Below are positions 22,780-35,420 of a stretch of DNA of 64,000 nt, piece after piece; within the stretch, counting starts at the first letter, position 1, and every line of letters begins with the position of its first letter. The translations under genes and the position numbers were made by a program. The DNA comes from Elephas maximus indicus. Lineage: Eukaryota; Chordata; Mammalia; Proboscidea; Elephantidae. Under the pieces are notes generated by a model. That model saw only the letters and a list, made by a program, of their open reading frames with translations, ran no database searches and was not told where the DNA came from. Location of the stretch: NCBI RefSeq assembly GCF_024166365.1, contig NC_064819.1:163622793-163686792 (forward strand), in the 5' to 3' direction.

Positions 22780-23100
22780 TCCTTTAGTTAGGGCTTCTTG
22801 ATCACTTTCTCCGGTCTTCCTCACAAGAGGTAACCACCATCCTGAATTTGGTATTTACTATTTCCATGAACTTCTTTATATTTTTACACCCATATTTTAA
22901 TGTTTTAAAACTTTATATAAATGATAGAAAACTTTTAAGTAAAAAGTGTTTTTGTACGAAGATTGGCATCTTTGATGCACTGTTACACCCTTCACACTTA
23001 CATAATGCAATATTTTGGTTCAAGGCCTGTATAGTTCACCCAAACTGTGTTTCCAAAAATGGAAACTCTACAGGTTATACTAAAAGGCAGAATGGATAGT
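22780..23100. mobile_element. Ancient L1 3'-region fragment
   Basis: The run 'gaggtaaccaccatcctgaattt...aaactttatataaatgatag' matches the old L1M/HAL1-type 3' region seen across mammals. It is highly diverged, and I did not assign a strand. Confidence 0.5.
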
Positions 23101-23412
23101 AATTATGATATTTGTCTTGTCTTTTTCAAGAAGAGCAAAAACCTATATATTTTACAAATTATCAGCTTAGTTGTATATATAAGCCAAAGAAAGTAGACTA
23201 TCATGTGTGCGTACCTATAAATAACTGAATATCCTAACAGTTGCCACTTGAGAAATATTTACTTCCCAATGAAAAGCATTATTTGTCATTTTGATCCAAA
23301 TGGTACAGGAAGAATTCTACTGTATGCGCCAAGAGAATCTGGAAATAAAAGTGGTGTTAGTTTCTTTCTTCAATTATAAATAAAAACAACAGTATGGTAC
23401 ATTGTTTCCAAA

Positions 23413-23860
23413 GATGGTCACGACAGTAGTCCCCATCTTGCACGCTGTGTACAATGAGAGTTTGCCCCTTTTCTCATCAAGTAGGGGAGTTACCCTCTAC
23501 CTGCCTCCACACACACCAGCCCTGCTGAATCTGGGCTGGTCCTGTGACTTGCTTTGACCAAGAGAATGCAGCCTTAGAAATGACTCTCTGTGGCTCGCCA
23601 AGCTAAGCTTTCAGAGACCTTGTAACTTGTATTTTCACACTCTTGGGACCACTGAGGGGAGAGGAGAAGTGAAGTGTCCTAGTCAACAACCCAGCTGACC
23701 CTACCCCAGCCAACCAGCTGGCGGAATGCAGCTACCGGTGACTTCAGGTAAGAAAAACAGAATTGCCCAAATAATCCACAGGACTGCAAGCAGTAATCAT
23801 TATTGTTTTAAGCCATAAGTTTTGCTGTGGTTTACAATGCAGTAATAAATAACTGAAAGA
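23413..23860 (+). mobile_element. MLT1-like MaLR solitary LTR
   Basis: It contains the MLT1 landmarks gacttgctttgaccaag, ttcacactcttgggaccactga, and the 3' signal ttgttttaagccataagtttt followed by cagtaataaataactgaaa. No internal retroviral sequence accompanies it. Confidence 0.75.
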
Positions 23861-24539
23861 AAGAGTAATTGGAGAATGTGTTTGTGCTATCATCCTGGCA
23901 TATTTGCACTGTAAGGTGAAATCTTAGAAAAGTTTCAAAAAAGGGAATCTTACCAGTTCTGTGTCATAGTGAAACTCAAGACTGAAAAGTTTTCAAAGAT
24001 TCTCCTGCCCAACTCACAGTCCTCCAGGGTGTGTCCAGTGTGAGTAAAGGACTTTATGCTCCATGAGTTTTCTCTTCTTTATAGGAAAAGCCAAACACCC
24101 AGTCCTAATGACAACCGTATTTACTGCCAAGCACGGGGGGGACCCTGAACCACTCTGATGTCATTATTAATAGTAATTGCCACAAAGAGCTTCTAATCCA
24201 AGCACACAAGTAGATGCCAGTTTCCACAGGAACAGAAGCGATGAATGCTATGTGTAAGCTGACTCAATTAGAATTCTTAGCTGGAGGAGAATTCAAAGCT
24301 AGGACAAGTAACACAGGAAAATTATTTAGCAAGGGTAAAAAAAAAAAAAGATGGTATGATCTTCCAGGAAGAAGCAGAATAGCACTTTACTTAGGGAGCA
24401 ACTGGAAAAGACAAAGGGAACTTGCCCTTTATAGGAAGTGGGTAAAGAGATACACGAACAATTATACAAACAATATCTTCAAAATGTTTATGACTATTAG
24501 GACTCTTTCATTTTTAAGTAACTGAAACCAAATCAAACA

Positions 24540-26360
24540 GACTTAACACACAAACAAAAAACAAATAAGGTGGGAGGGGACTTATAAGATCATGCAACAT
24601 AAAACTTCTGAAATGGCTGGATGCAGGAGGGCACACTGGGGTCTTCAGGACTGAGATGGCCTCTCTTCATGTCCTGGCAGGTAAAACCATTCTTGTGACA
24701 GGAAGACTACTGGCTTGATGATACTAAGTTGGGCTTATGTTCTGCTCTATCAGGTGCCCCAGCCTGAAGAGTTTCACCAGAGATCCAGAGTTAAGTCTTA
24801 TTGCACATCTTTTTAAAGAATCACTGTGTGTATGTGTGTGTAAAATGCTCTGACTGGCCAGTCCTGAGTTACATGCCAACCTCTAAAACCAAGGAGTCAG
24901 CCCCACCCAAATCACACCCAGTCCTGAGAGTCTAGAATTGTTTTCCCAAAGAAAATCAAGGCAGTAGTTCAAGAAGGTTTAAAACGTGACTGGGTAGGGA
25001 AAGAAAGAAAGAGAGGGCTGGTGAGAGAAAGAGAGAGGAAGGGAGGGAGAGAGGAAGATGGGGGAGAAGAGAGAAAAAGTGCCCATTATAATTAATATAC
25101 TTTTAATATAGTAATGTTTATAGTTTAATTATCTCTAGGCTAAGACTTGGAGAGCTCTTGTCTCCACCTTCCCCTATGACCATTTAGCAACTTAAATAGG
25201 TTGCAGCAATATTTAAGTGAATTCCAAAGTAAAGATTATTATTCCCTTCACCTATTTCCCTATTTCTTACTGTAGAGGTAATAGACCTTTCTAGGAAACT
25301 ACTTTTAGAAGATTAAAAGATTTCATCTAAAAACTGTACTTATTTGAAATCCCACAACATTCCTAATGAAAAAATATTATCTGCATAATTACATTAAATG
25401 GCTTCTGGAATACATTACCACTAATGATGCTAATACAGTTAGTCCAGATGCAAACTATAAAAACACCCATTATCTTTTCTCCTTGAAGGAACTTCAAAAA
25501 TTGCTTTTTTTTTCTTGTAGGAAGCCTACTAATGCTATACTCTAATTTCTTGTATTCTGTTTTGTAAACTGTTCTACAGAGCCTGGATATCTCACAAAAG
25601 TTTCTGAAATGATTATGGAAAGATGTCTTATCTATGTCTCATAATTTTGTACTTTTTTGTGTGGCCCAATTTTGTATGTAATTGATTTAATGAATGTAGT
25701 AGTCAAGATGTTTAAATATGATATTTCATTTTCTTCCTAGCTTGCATTCAGCCTACTGATATTAGGTAACATTAAAATCAGCACTGCACCATATGTAACA
25801 AAAATATTTTTATATTAATTTATTGAAAAATTAAGTTACAGTTATTGGAAATATATATTGGAAATATATAGACATTGGAAATAGATCTAGTTGTGCATCA
25901 GTGTTAAGTTAGATTACAGAATTTAAAAAATTACTGCAGTGTAAAATTATTTAACTGAAATGCTCTGGATCTCAAGTACAGAAAAATGCAAAAGTCCTAT
26001 AAAATCACGTATGTTAAGAAATAAAGTAGATGTTTATAAGGTAGGAAAGACCATGGTGATAGAAACATCTATATATTTAAAGCCCATTGACTGACTAGAT
26101 TTCTCAGATGAGGTATATTTTAAGTTGGGGAAAAAGTTGAACTTTTATATAATGCAAACTTCTGCTCACTAGCTTTGAGTGGTTGTATGTCGTAAGTACA
26201 TGCTGAATGTCTTGAATCCAGTTAATACAAATATATTTTTCTTGTATATAATTGGTGGGTCACAAGATTTTACAGCCTTGTTGGTAAACAACTAATAATG
26301 TGGTTACTTAAAAGCTGGGAACTTATATAATAACTTATGTCTAGTGGCAATAAAACAGTA
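24540..26360. other. Intergenic AT-rich sequence with a GA-rich stretch
   Basis: Nothing here resembles a gene. A purine-only stretch of gaaaga and gagagga units lies at 25000-25080. The remainder is low-complexity AT-rich sequence, probably old decayed repeats that I cannot name. Confidence 0.4.
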
Positions 26361-26365
26361 TATAA

Positions 26366-26521
26366 AAACTCATTGCTGTCGAAGTCAATTCTGACTCATA
26401 GCAACCCTATAGGACAGAGTAGAACTGCCCCATAGAGTTTTCAAGGAGTGTCTGGTGGATTCGAACTGCCGACCTTTTGGTTAGCAGCCATAGCCTTAAC
26501 CACTATGCCACCAGGGTTTCC
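26366..26521 (-). mobile_element. AfroSINE
   Basis: Well-preserved antisense copy. The imperfect flanks aaacagtatataaa and aaatagtgtatataaa probably represent a decayed target-site duplication. Confidence 0.85.
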
Positions 26522-26762
26522 AAAATAGTGTATATAAAGAACTAGAATTTGGGGAAATCAACTTTTCTATGTGCTAAACACAGCAGATTTCATAGCCTGG
26601 CATCATTTGACTCTGAGTTGGGGAAACTCCTGGGCCCACTACTGAACTTCAGCACTTGGTATTGAGCTTATATTCTCTGAACAGCGTTACCCCAGTCAGA
26701 TCTGCAGGTCTTCCAACAGTGTACTGGCACGTAAGGCATTTTCAGGCACTAGGCGGGGTGGT

Positions 26763-27265
26763 GTCATGGATTGAATTATGTCCCCCCAAAAATGTGTGTA
26801 TTTAACTTGGTTGGCCATGATTCCCAATATTGTATGGTTATCCTCTATTTTGTGATTGTAATTTTATGTTAAGAGGATTAGGGTGGGGTTGTAATACCAC
26901 CCTGACTCAGGTCACCTCCCTGAGCCAGTGTAAAGGGAGTTTCCCTGGGGTGTGGCCTGCATCTCCTTTTATCTCTTAAGAGATAAAAAGAAAGAGAAGC
27001 CAGCAGATAGTTGGGGACCTCGTACCACCAAGAAAGCAGTGCCAGAAGCAGAGAGTGTCCTTCAGACCTGGGGTCCCTGCTCAGAGAAGCTCCTAGTGTG
27101 GGGAAAGGTTGATGAGAAGGCTGACAGAGAGAGAAAGTCTTCCCCTGGAGCTGACACCCTGAATTTGGACTTTTAGCTTACTTTGTTGTGAGAAAATAAA
27201 CTTCTCTTTGTTAAAGCCATCCACTTGTGGTATTTCTGTTACAGCAGAACAAGCCGGATGTCTAG
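26763..27265 (+). mobile_element. LTR-like element (MaLR/ERVL type)
   Basis: Starts tgtcatggattgaattatgtcc, contains ttttatctcttaagagata, and ends with a poly(A)-signal block (gagaaaataaacttctc) and cttgtggtatttctgttacag. This layout is that of a solitary LTR. Family assignment is from memory, and terminal duplications were not resolved. A 74-codon frame inside it is not a gene. Confidence 0.55.
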
Positions 27266-27360
27266 ACCAGGGAGGGGAAAATGCCCAAAGAATCGGAATG
27301 TTCTAATGTAGCTCAATCTTATTTACTAAAAATGTGTTAAACATTTCAACAGTACTGTTC

Positions 27361-27575
27361 CCTAAGTGGCACACACAGTTAATGTGCTTGACCGCTAACT
27401 GAAGGGTTGGTGGTTCTAGTCCACTCAGAGGCACCTGGGAAAAAAGGCTTGGCGATCTACTTCCAAATAATCAGCCACTGAAAACCCTATAGAGCACAGT
27501 TCTACTCTGACACATGTGGGGTTATCATGAGTCAGGGTCCACTTGATGGTCACTGTTTTGTTTTCGTTTTTAGTC
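27361..27575 (+). mobile_element. AfroSINE, old long variant
   Basis: Diverged copy with gcttgaccgctaactgaagg, atcagccactgaaaaccc and gggttatcatgagtcag landmarks. Confidence 0.7.
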
Positions 27576-27769
27576 TTCCCATCAGTTTTCAAAGTTCTTT
27601 GGGCCTATTTTCTAAATAACTCAGTTATATTTTTATGGCATAAATCTTACTCCCAGTAATATATGTGTTTTAGAGGGTAAGTATCAGAAATACAAAGGAA
27701 CAAATTATCCCTTTAGTTAGTTTTCACTCAAGGAGATTTCTAGTTTTCAGAGGAAATCCTGAATGCTAA

Positions 27770-28352
27770 ACCCACAATGTCCATGAAAGCATCAGTCAAG
27801 AAATCAAACAATGTGTTGCATTGGACAAATCTGCTGCACAAGAGCTCTTTAAAGTATTAAAAAGCAATCATGTCACTTGAGGACTAAAGTGTGCCTGACC
27901 CAAGCCATGGTGTTTTCAATCGCTTAATATGCATGTGAAAGCTGGACGATAAATAGGGAAGACTGAAGAAGATTTGATGCTTTGAATTATGATGTTGGTG
28001 AAGTGTATATACCATGGACTGCCAAAAGAACCAACAAATCTGTCTTGGAAGAAGTACTGCCAGAATGCTCCTTAGAAGCGAGGATGATGAGACTTCATAT
28101 CACGTACTTTGGACATGTTATCAGGAAGGATTAGTCCTTGGAGAAGGACATCATGCTTGGTAGAGTGTCAGCGAAAAAGAGGAAGACCCTTGACAAGATG
28201 GACTGAAAGAGTGGCTGCAGCAATGAGCTCAAGCATTGCAGCGATTGTGAAGATGGTGCAGGACAGGGCAGTGTTTCATTCTGTTGTGCACAGGCTCACT
28301 ATGAGTTGGAACGGACTTGATGGCACCTACCAGCAATGACAACAACATTACC
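27770..28352 (+). mobile_element. RTE LINE, 5'-truncated 3' end
   Basis: Aligns over its length with the antisense RTE copy at 38643-40956 (for example cctgacccaagccatgg and ggagaaggacatcatgcttgg). It holds the C-terminal end of the polymerase frame, now broken, and ends tgatggcacctaccagcaatgacaacaac. It was truncated at insertion or later, since nothing upstream of 27.75 kb matches. Confidence 0.85.
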
Positions 28353-28747
28353 CATACATATACCTCTCCTATAAATGCATCCAATGAAAGTAAGTGCTCA
28401 GTTTTATGGGAATGTAAGTCTGGTGCCTTTCACCAACATTGAATTTATAGTTGGAGTTTCATATTTCAATTAAGTAATTAAAACTTTTTGAAAGGAAATA
28501 TCAACTTTAAGTTGCTGTAATTCAAAATAAAGTATCATACATAATTGGAAAATAGACTAGAAAAGGATGGAAAGGATCAAGTTTGCAAAAGGAGTGATAA
28601 ATCTGAAAGTAGTAAATTAAAGTGGCTTTCCAAATAGATGAGAAATTAAGAGAAAATAAAATTGGCTTTAAAAATATTGCCTACTTTATGAAACTTGGAT
28701 TCTTAATCATCTTGCCTAGAGACAGGCTGACCTGTAGATAATCACCA

Positions 28748-29215
28748 AAATTCATTCAACAAATACTTAATGAGTACCTACTGTGTACCAGACAGCAGTG
28801 AACAAAATAAAATCTCTGTGCTTATAGAGCTTAATATTACAGAGGGGTGGATACAAATGAATATAATGTATGTCAAACAGTCATAAATATTATAAATAAA
28901 ATCATAGCAGGGTACAAGAGCTAGTGATTAATGGGTGGAAGGGAATATGATTTTATATTTTGAACAATCAATAAACACCTCTCTGCATAGGCAGTATTTA
29001 AGAGATGGAGTTGTGAGGACATATGGGGAAGAGCATTCTAAGCAGAGCTCTTCAGCAAGGACGGTGATGCAATGAGGTAGGGGGAGCATGGGAGACATAA
29101 GATTCTATAGGTAGCCAGGTTAAAGCATTTAGTTTTTATTCTAGAGGGTTTTAACAATGAGAACAACAAAAAACACACGGTCTGACTATGTTTTAAAAGG
29201 AGTACCATAGCAGTG
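28748..29215 (-). mobile_element. L2 LINE 3' fragment
   Basis: 'attcattcaacaaatacttaatgagtacctac' and the later 'agagcattctaagcagag' are the antisense L2 3' region. An AfroSINE interrupts its right end. Confidence 0.65.
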
Positions 29216-29216
29216 G

Positions 29217-29420
29217 GGAGTCCCTGGGTGCTGCAAATGGTTAACATGCTCAGCTGCTGAGAGGTTGGAAGTTCAAGTCCACCCAGGGGTGCCTTGAAAG
29301 AAAGACCCGGCCATCTACTTTAGAAGAATCAGCTATTGAAAACCCCGTAGTGCACAGTTCTAGTCTGAAACACTCAGGTCACCATGAGACAGAGTTGACT
29401 GGAGAGCAACTGGTTTATGG
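29217..29420 (+). mobile_element. AfroSINE, old long variant
   Basis: Head gagtccctgggtgctgcaaatgg and middle gccatctactttagaagaatcagc. The tail is decayed (gtcaccatgagacagagttgactgg). Confidence 0.7.
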
Positions 29421-29493
29421 TGGTGGAATTTAGAGTGTAAGGAAACAAAGGAAGAAGCATAATCCAACAGTAGTTCTAATTTTGGAGTATTTC

Positions 29494-29991
29494 CAACATA
29501 ATGCAACCGTGCTTGTTAAGATTGTGTCAGTTTGCCTGGGCCATGATTTATATGTGATCACCTTCATGATGGTATCTGCTGTGAGCAGCCAATCAGTTGA
29601 AAGGGAGTTTCCTTGGGTGTGTGGCTAGAATCCGAATATAAGCAGACATTCTCACTTTTGCCTGCTCTGGATCCTGCAGCTGGCTCCTGTTCATCTGATC
29701 TCTGGTTCCTGGGACTTGAACTAGCAGCTCATCTGTAGACCTTGGGATTTGTCAATTTTCACAGCCTGTGAGCAAGAGCCCTGCTCTCTGACCTGCCGAT
29801 CTTGGGTTCACCAGCCCCTGTGGCTACGTGAATCAGGAGAAGCCTCTATCTTGATCCATGGACTTGGGACGTTCCAGCCTCTACAATAGCATGAGCCGTT
29901 TCCTCGATATAAATCTCTCTCTCTCTATATATACACTTTACTGGTTTTGCTTCTCTAGAGAACCCAGCCTAAGACACCAACTGTTACCATG
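29494..29991 (+). mobile_element. LTR-like insertion flanked by a 32-bp direct repeat
   Basis: Contains MaLR/MER-type LTR phrases (tgtgtcagtttgcctgggcc near the start, ctggttttgcttctctagag near the end). A 32-bp sequence at 29462-29493 recurs at 29992-30023 with one mismatch. That is far longer than the 4-6 bp duplication an LTR integration leaves. Confidence 0.55.
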
Positions 29992-30334
29992 ATCCAATAG
30001 TAGTTCTAATTTTGGAGTATTTCATTCTGAGATTGATCTACATGTATGCATTTGGAGAGTGCTAAGGGGACTTCCACATAAAAAAAAAAATTACTATTTT
30101 GGTTTCCAAATTTCTAAAGTTTATATATAACTATAATTCCATCATTCACAGAGATCCAGTATACTAAATGTGGTGACAAAAAAATTAAATCCATGAAGAC
30201 AAAATAGAAACACCAAAAAATGTATAATTGAGAAGTATGGCATTAACGACTAATTTTAAATGATTATACTAAGTATGTACTATTCCAGAGTATGTGTCTG
30301 TTTTCATTATTACCAAAATAACTCACAGCATTTG

Positions 30335-30470
30335 TACTGCTTAGACGAGGTTGGACACCTGGGGTACTTGTTAAAAATGCAGTTCTCTGGGCTCTATCTA
30401 GTATCAGAATCTATGGAGGGTTTGGGAGTAGGAATTTACATTTTAAACAAGCTCCCAGGTGATTATTATA
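30335..30470 (+). mobile_element. Old DNA-transposon-like fragment
   Basis: 'ttgttaaaaatgcagttctctggg' followed by 'tttacattttaaacaagctcccagg' is a pattern shared by several mammalian hAT-type MER elements. The family is not resolved. Confidence 0.4.
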
Positions 30471-31224
30471 TATAACGATGTTCAAACCAGCAAATCTCAG
30501 AGTAACTGAACAGCATTTTAGTGGCCTGGGTGTTTTAAAGCCTGGTAACTTTGAATATTAACATTAAAAACAAGGTGGATTGTATTCTGTTTATCTGAAA
30601 TCCATTTTTGAATAAGGTGGGATATGAATAAAAGAAAATTAAAATTCCACTGCTCTGCCATAATTCCAAGAAAAACAATGAGTTAAACTGTAATAAAAAC
30701 TGCAGGAGGATATGCTTTGTTAATTAGATGACAATAAAAAAAGCATTAGAATGAAAGCTTTAGAGTAAAAATAACCTTAAAAAGCTTGTGGAACAACTTT
30801 CTTATTTTACAGATAAGGAAGTTGAGACTCAAAAAAGTTAAATAACAGCCAAAAGTAGCAAAGTCCAGTTTGCAAGTCAGCTCTAACTGTTGATCCCCCC
30901 TTACTACTTCCATTAGTGCACCATCAATGATCTAGACCCATTTCTATTAGCTTATTATATTTTTTATTTCCTACAGAATTTTTTTTTTTTCATAATTAGG
31001 TGATAGTGACATTTGGAAAAGTCTTTTTATCTTCCAAAAAATAAAATACACACAAATCTTGAAAGATCGTTCTAAAAATTCAAAACCGAAACCAATGTAA
31101 TTAACAATACCATTTTTTAAATGAAATTTCTTTCTTTCATATAATTTTGACTACTTATAGTGGCAGATAATATTATTGTTTTGAATTATTTGTTCTTTCA
31201 ACCTTTAGGTGTGACTCCATGTGG

Positions 31225-31640
31225 CAACAGTCTTATTGTCTAGTGACTGGGCTTGGGCACATGACCTGTTTTGACCAATAGAATGTGAGCAGACTCGATG
31301 TGCATTGTACCCACGTAGATTGAGTCGCTATGAGTCGGAATGACTCAACGGCACTGGGTTTGGTTTTTTTGAGATGCTTTTAGAGGCACTTCCTGTGTCT
31401 GCCAGCTCTCATTTCAGGGCCCTCTACTACGAGAAAGGGGCATTTCAGGGACCTGCACTTTCAGGCTAGGTGGAGGAGAACTGAACCTGTACCATATCCT
31501 GGAGCACAGGTGTAGCAACAAACCCCCAGTCACCAACATGCTGCACAATTGAGAAATACATGCTGTTGAAAGCCACTGAAATTTCTGAGGTTGTTAATCA
31601 TTATAGCCTAATAAGAGCTAATGCATAAATGCTCCCACAT
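31225..31640 (+). mobile_element. MLT1-like LTR with nested AfroSINE fragment
   Basis: The landmarks cctgttttgaccaatagaatg and gttgaaagccactgaaatttctg bracket the element. An AfroSINE 3' piece (about 31308-31370, gtcgctatgagtcggaatg to ggtttggttttttt) sits inside. Confidence 0.7.
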
Positions 31641-32707
31641 CTAGATAAAAAATCTGGTACCTGAAACAGAAAGATCTCAAAAGTAAAAATCCTAAGGTTC
31701 CTAAACCAAGAATCTTTGTTGTAAAAATATTTAAATATCAATGTGCTTGCATATACAGTAGTGATAGAGTGCTTTTATGCAGCTCAGCGCTTGGCATATG
31801 ATAGGTATGTATTTGAATTATGGTCATTTGTGTTTGGAAAATAGGTGTAATGAATCTACATGACAATTTCATAATGTAAAATTGTACCAGCATGCAGAAA
31901 GTAAATGTCACAATTTATCTGGGGATATAATTTTCAAGTTCCAAGGAAATACAGGGAATGTTTTTTGAAATTATAAACCCCACAAACACACTATGCTGTC
32001 TCAATTTACATGATTGATGTCAGATTTACATCAGCAAAAATAATTTGCTTCTCATAATTTTTTTCAAAGTTTTTCTTATTAATGTTCTTAATTCTCATAC
32101 TAATGATTATCGGACATTAGCAAAATTTCCTTTAGTCTTGCAATGTATTCAATGGCAAGGAGGAATTTTACAGATTTTGAAGGACCACTTGACTACAGAT
32201 AATACCACCCCTGTGGGAAAGCTAGCTATAGCTTATTAGGTCTATTTTTCAAAAATTAGATCAATGCTTAATAACCTCATTTGGCAGCGTGAGCTACAGC
32301 CAGCTTGCACAAATTCAAAACAGTAAAGTGTGTGCATCTCTCCCGAACTCAGTTTTGAGTGATTTCACATCGATAGCTTGAAATCAGCCATGGTGGGAGT
32401 ATTTACACCAGAGGAATTGGAAAACACCACCAATCAGGGATTCCCTCCTGACCCCCTTCGCTCCATCAAGAGTTGGTAAACATTTATCAGTGTGCCACTA
32501 GCTTTAAGAAATTCACCTCCTTTAACATTTGGTATTTTAATGTTTAGAACTTTAAGAAACTGATGGCCCAATTTGATCTATGAGGGAAGACTTTAGGTTA
32601 GAGTTAAAACTGAAACTAGTGGCTTTTTATAGAGATTTAGAAGGACTGAAGGTATTGAGGAATGAGGACTGATGACGCTCTGGGAATATTGCTCTACTTA
32701 CACTCTA

Positions 32708-32861
32708 ACCCATTGCTGTCAAGTCGATTCCAACTCATAGCGACCCTATAGTATAAAGTAGAACTGCCCCATTGGATTTCCAAGGAGCAGCTAGTGGATT
32801 CGAACTGCAGACCTTCTGGTTAACAGCCAATCTCTTAACTATTGTGCCACCAGGGCTCCAC
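32708..32861 (-). mobile_element. AfroSINE
   Basis: Antisense, complete from the gtcaagtcgattcc tail to the ccaccagggctcc head, with mild divergence. Confidence 0.85.
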
Positions 32862-35300
32862 TCCAGGCCCTGGTAAAGCTGATGCACCTAGGGTAGGAAA
32901 CGCGACTCTTCATTTTGGCAAGGAGTGTATATAGAAGGAAAATCTGAAGATATTTTGAAAGACAGGCAGAACAGAGCTCTGAAAGTCTAACCAATGTTTC
33001 TCTTTACATAGAGGCACACAGTCAGGCACATACTGCTGACAACCAACCACGGTAACGTATGCTAGATATACACATCTTAAGGTCTTTCAAATTTACAAAT
33101 ATTTCTGATTATAAATAATTATTAGAACCATTTATTTTATGTTTTATTGGGGAGAATTATTTTTAGGACTTTTAAACAAAGGTAACAAGAAGTTCAACAG
33201 TATTTCTTTGGGGTATCTGTCAGCAAAAACATCTCAAATAAGAACAATTGGTGTGCCAGAATTTGTTAATATTAACAATTCTATGGTTTTTATTGTTGTA
33301 ATCCTAGCAGCTATCTATAAATATTCCATGGAAAGCTCTGTAGAAATACATCTTCTCACTAAAAAAATTTTAGCAGCATAAATTAAACACATATTTGAGA
33401 GACTGAAATAAGTATATGTGTATATATATGTGACTACACATACAATAGGGTTCACATACAAGTACCTATTTGAGAAGATATTATTCTTGTAATAAATTAT
33501 CCTTTTCAATTTCAGACCTCAGCAAAACAAATGATTGTACTGAACTGCTGTTACTATACATTAAAAAATCATTACATATTAAACACTTGTTAAATAGTCA
33601 CTGATCAGAAGCTTATCTAAAATGTCTACCTTTTTCTATTAATACACAATTGATGTGTATGGACTAGCACAACATATAAAAATTAAAGCAACATAAGACT
33701 GGAAAACACTGCATTCCTTAACTCACCCACCTTGTCTGAGGATTCAATTGGCCTATTAAAGACTGACCTGAAGTCCAGCAGTAAAGAAACCTGCCTAACT
33801 TTAACCCTCTACATTCCATGCTTATTTCACTACAGGGTTTTTTTCTTGCCATATAAAAGTTTTTTCTTAAATTGTTCTGTGGTTATTCATATGCATTCTG
33901 TATGCCCCACCCCAATCTGTGCCTAGCACACAGCTGTTAGTATGTATTTGTTGAAGAAATAGATGGATAAATGTATCTTACCTCGTGCTATTCATTCCAT
34001 TCCAGCAAAGCAGTTTGGGTGTGACTAAGAATTCTGGAACAATTTAAAAGCTAATTACTAATAAAGGGACTGGCTTCCACACGAATACCACAATACACTG
34101 TATCAAACTTTGGTGGATGTTTAAGTAAATATATCTTAATTTGGGGGAATTACTGAGAAGGCAGAAAGAAGTAAATAACAATGTGAACTCAGTTTACAGT
34201 TTATTTAATTGCAGGCTCATGTAAAGTTTAAAATGCAGCCAAGCTGGTGTCATCTCACAGCATGAGGATTATTTGTTAGTGGTCAGTACAAAAATAATGG
34301 TTCATCTTCCAGGCTTATTCTCATCTAGTTTCATAAGGGCTATGACACAAACCTATTTACCCAAACATGTTCAGCAATGTCCTGAAATGATCAGTTTGAA
34401 AAGTGAGCTAATACGATACTCAACCTTACCTTATTATTCTAAAAAAAAAAAAAATTTTTTTTTTCTAAAGTACAGAATAAAACAAACAATAGACATCATT
34501 AGACACTGAGTGGCAATTTTATACAAATAAAATTTAAAACATTACAGTCAGTTGTCTGTATAGATTCTCACTTGTAACAGAGTTGTTTTACCTTTGTTGT
34601 ATTCTACTCAAATGTATCTGATCATTTAATTGGTTTACTTTTAAATTTTTCTTTAAAAATTTTCTAACTGTAAGAAAACTTCACTAATTTATATTACTTT
34701 ACCACATATATTGATAAAAATATTCCATCCTCTGAAAATGTCAGTTTTGACATAATCTTTTTCCTTTAAAATATAGTCAAAGCCATTTGTAGTATTCATA
34801 TCCTTAAAAATTAAAGTCAAAAGTTCAAATTTATAGGCAAAAATATCATGTACATGTTGTATCAAAGGAAAAACCTTAGTCTCTGTATTTATAAAAAAAC
34901 ATGTAATAAACTGTGATCTCTAATTAATTTACCTTTTCCACTTGACCTGCAGCTATTCCTTCCAATCGCCATCTCGTTTCTTAGGGACATTAATATACTG
35001 CTATAGAACTGCAAGTACAAAAAGGTAGCTGCTAGAATAGTTTTTTGGCAATAGCTAACATTTTTTTTTTTTTTTTTTTTAACATTCTTTTAGGAGTCAT
35101 TGACAAGATTTTCAGGGTGGTTAAATAAAAAGTTCTTCTGAAGTATCAATATCAAAGGTGCTAAAAGGGAGAAAAACTAGATGTGACACTGATAAATGTT
35201 TGATACGTGGCTTTGAAGATGAAAATTACTGTCAGTATTAAGTGCTCTTTTTAATACCTTACAAACTAAAAATCCAAACATTCATTATTAACATACGTGG
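32862..35300. other. Intergenic AT-rich sequence, nothing recognised
   Basis: No gene or named repeat is supported. Frames reach at most 80 codons. An A-run/T-run pair lies at 34441-34463. Confidence 0.45.
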
Positions 35301-35301
35301 T

Positions 35302-35420
35302 CAAAAACCCAGCGCTGATGAGTTGATTCCAACTGTCAAAGGACAGAGTAACTGCCCCGTAGGTTTTCCAAGGCTGTAAATCTTTACAGAAGCAGGCTGC
35401 CACATTTTTCCCCACAACAT
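35302..35420 (-). mobile_element. AfroSINE, 5'-truncated
   Basis: Only the tail half of the longer variant remains (gatgagttgattcc through ctttacagaagcaggctgcc). Confidence 0.75.

Noticed and set aside
34915-34980. Exon-like segment on - strand (ATGGCGATTGG... before gtaaat)
   Set aside because: A donor-like GT and a short open stretch alone are common by chance. It lies downstream of the FBXL4 stop and matches no neighbouring gene I know.
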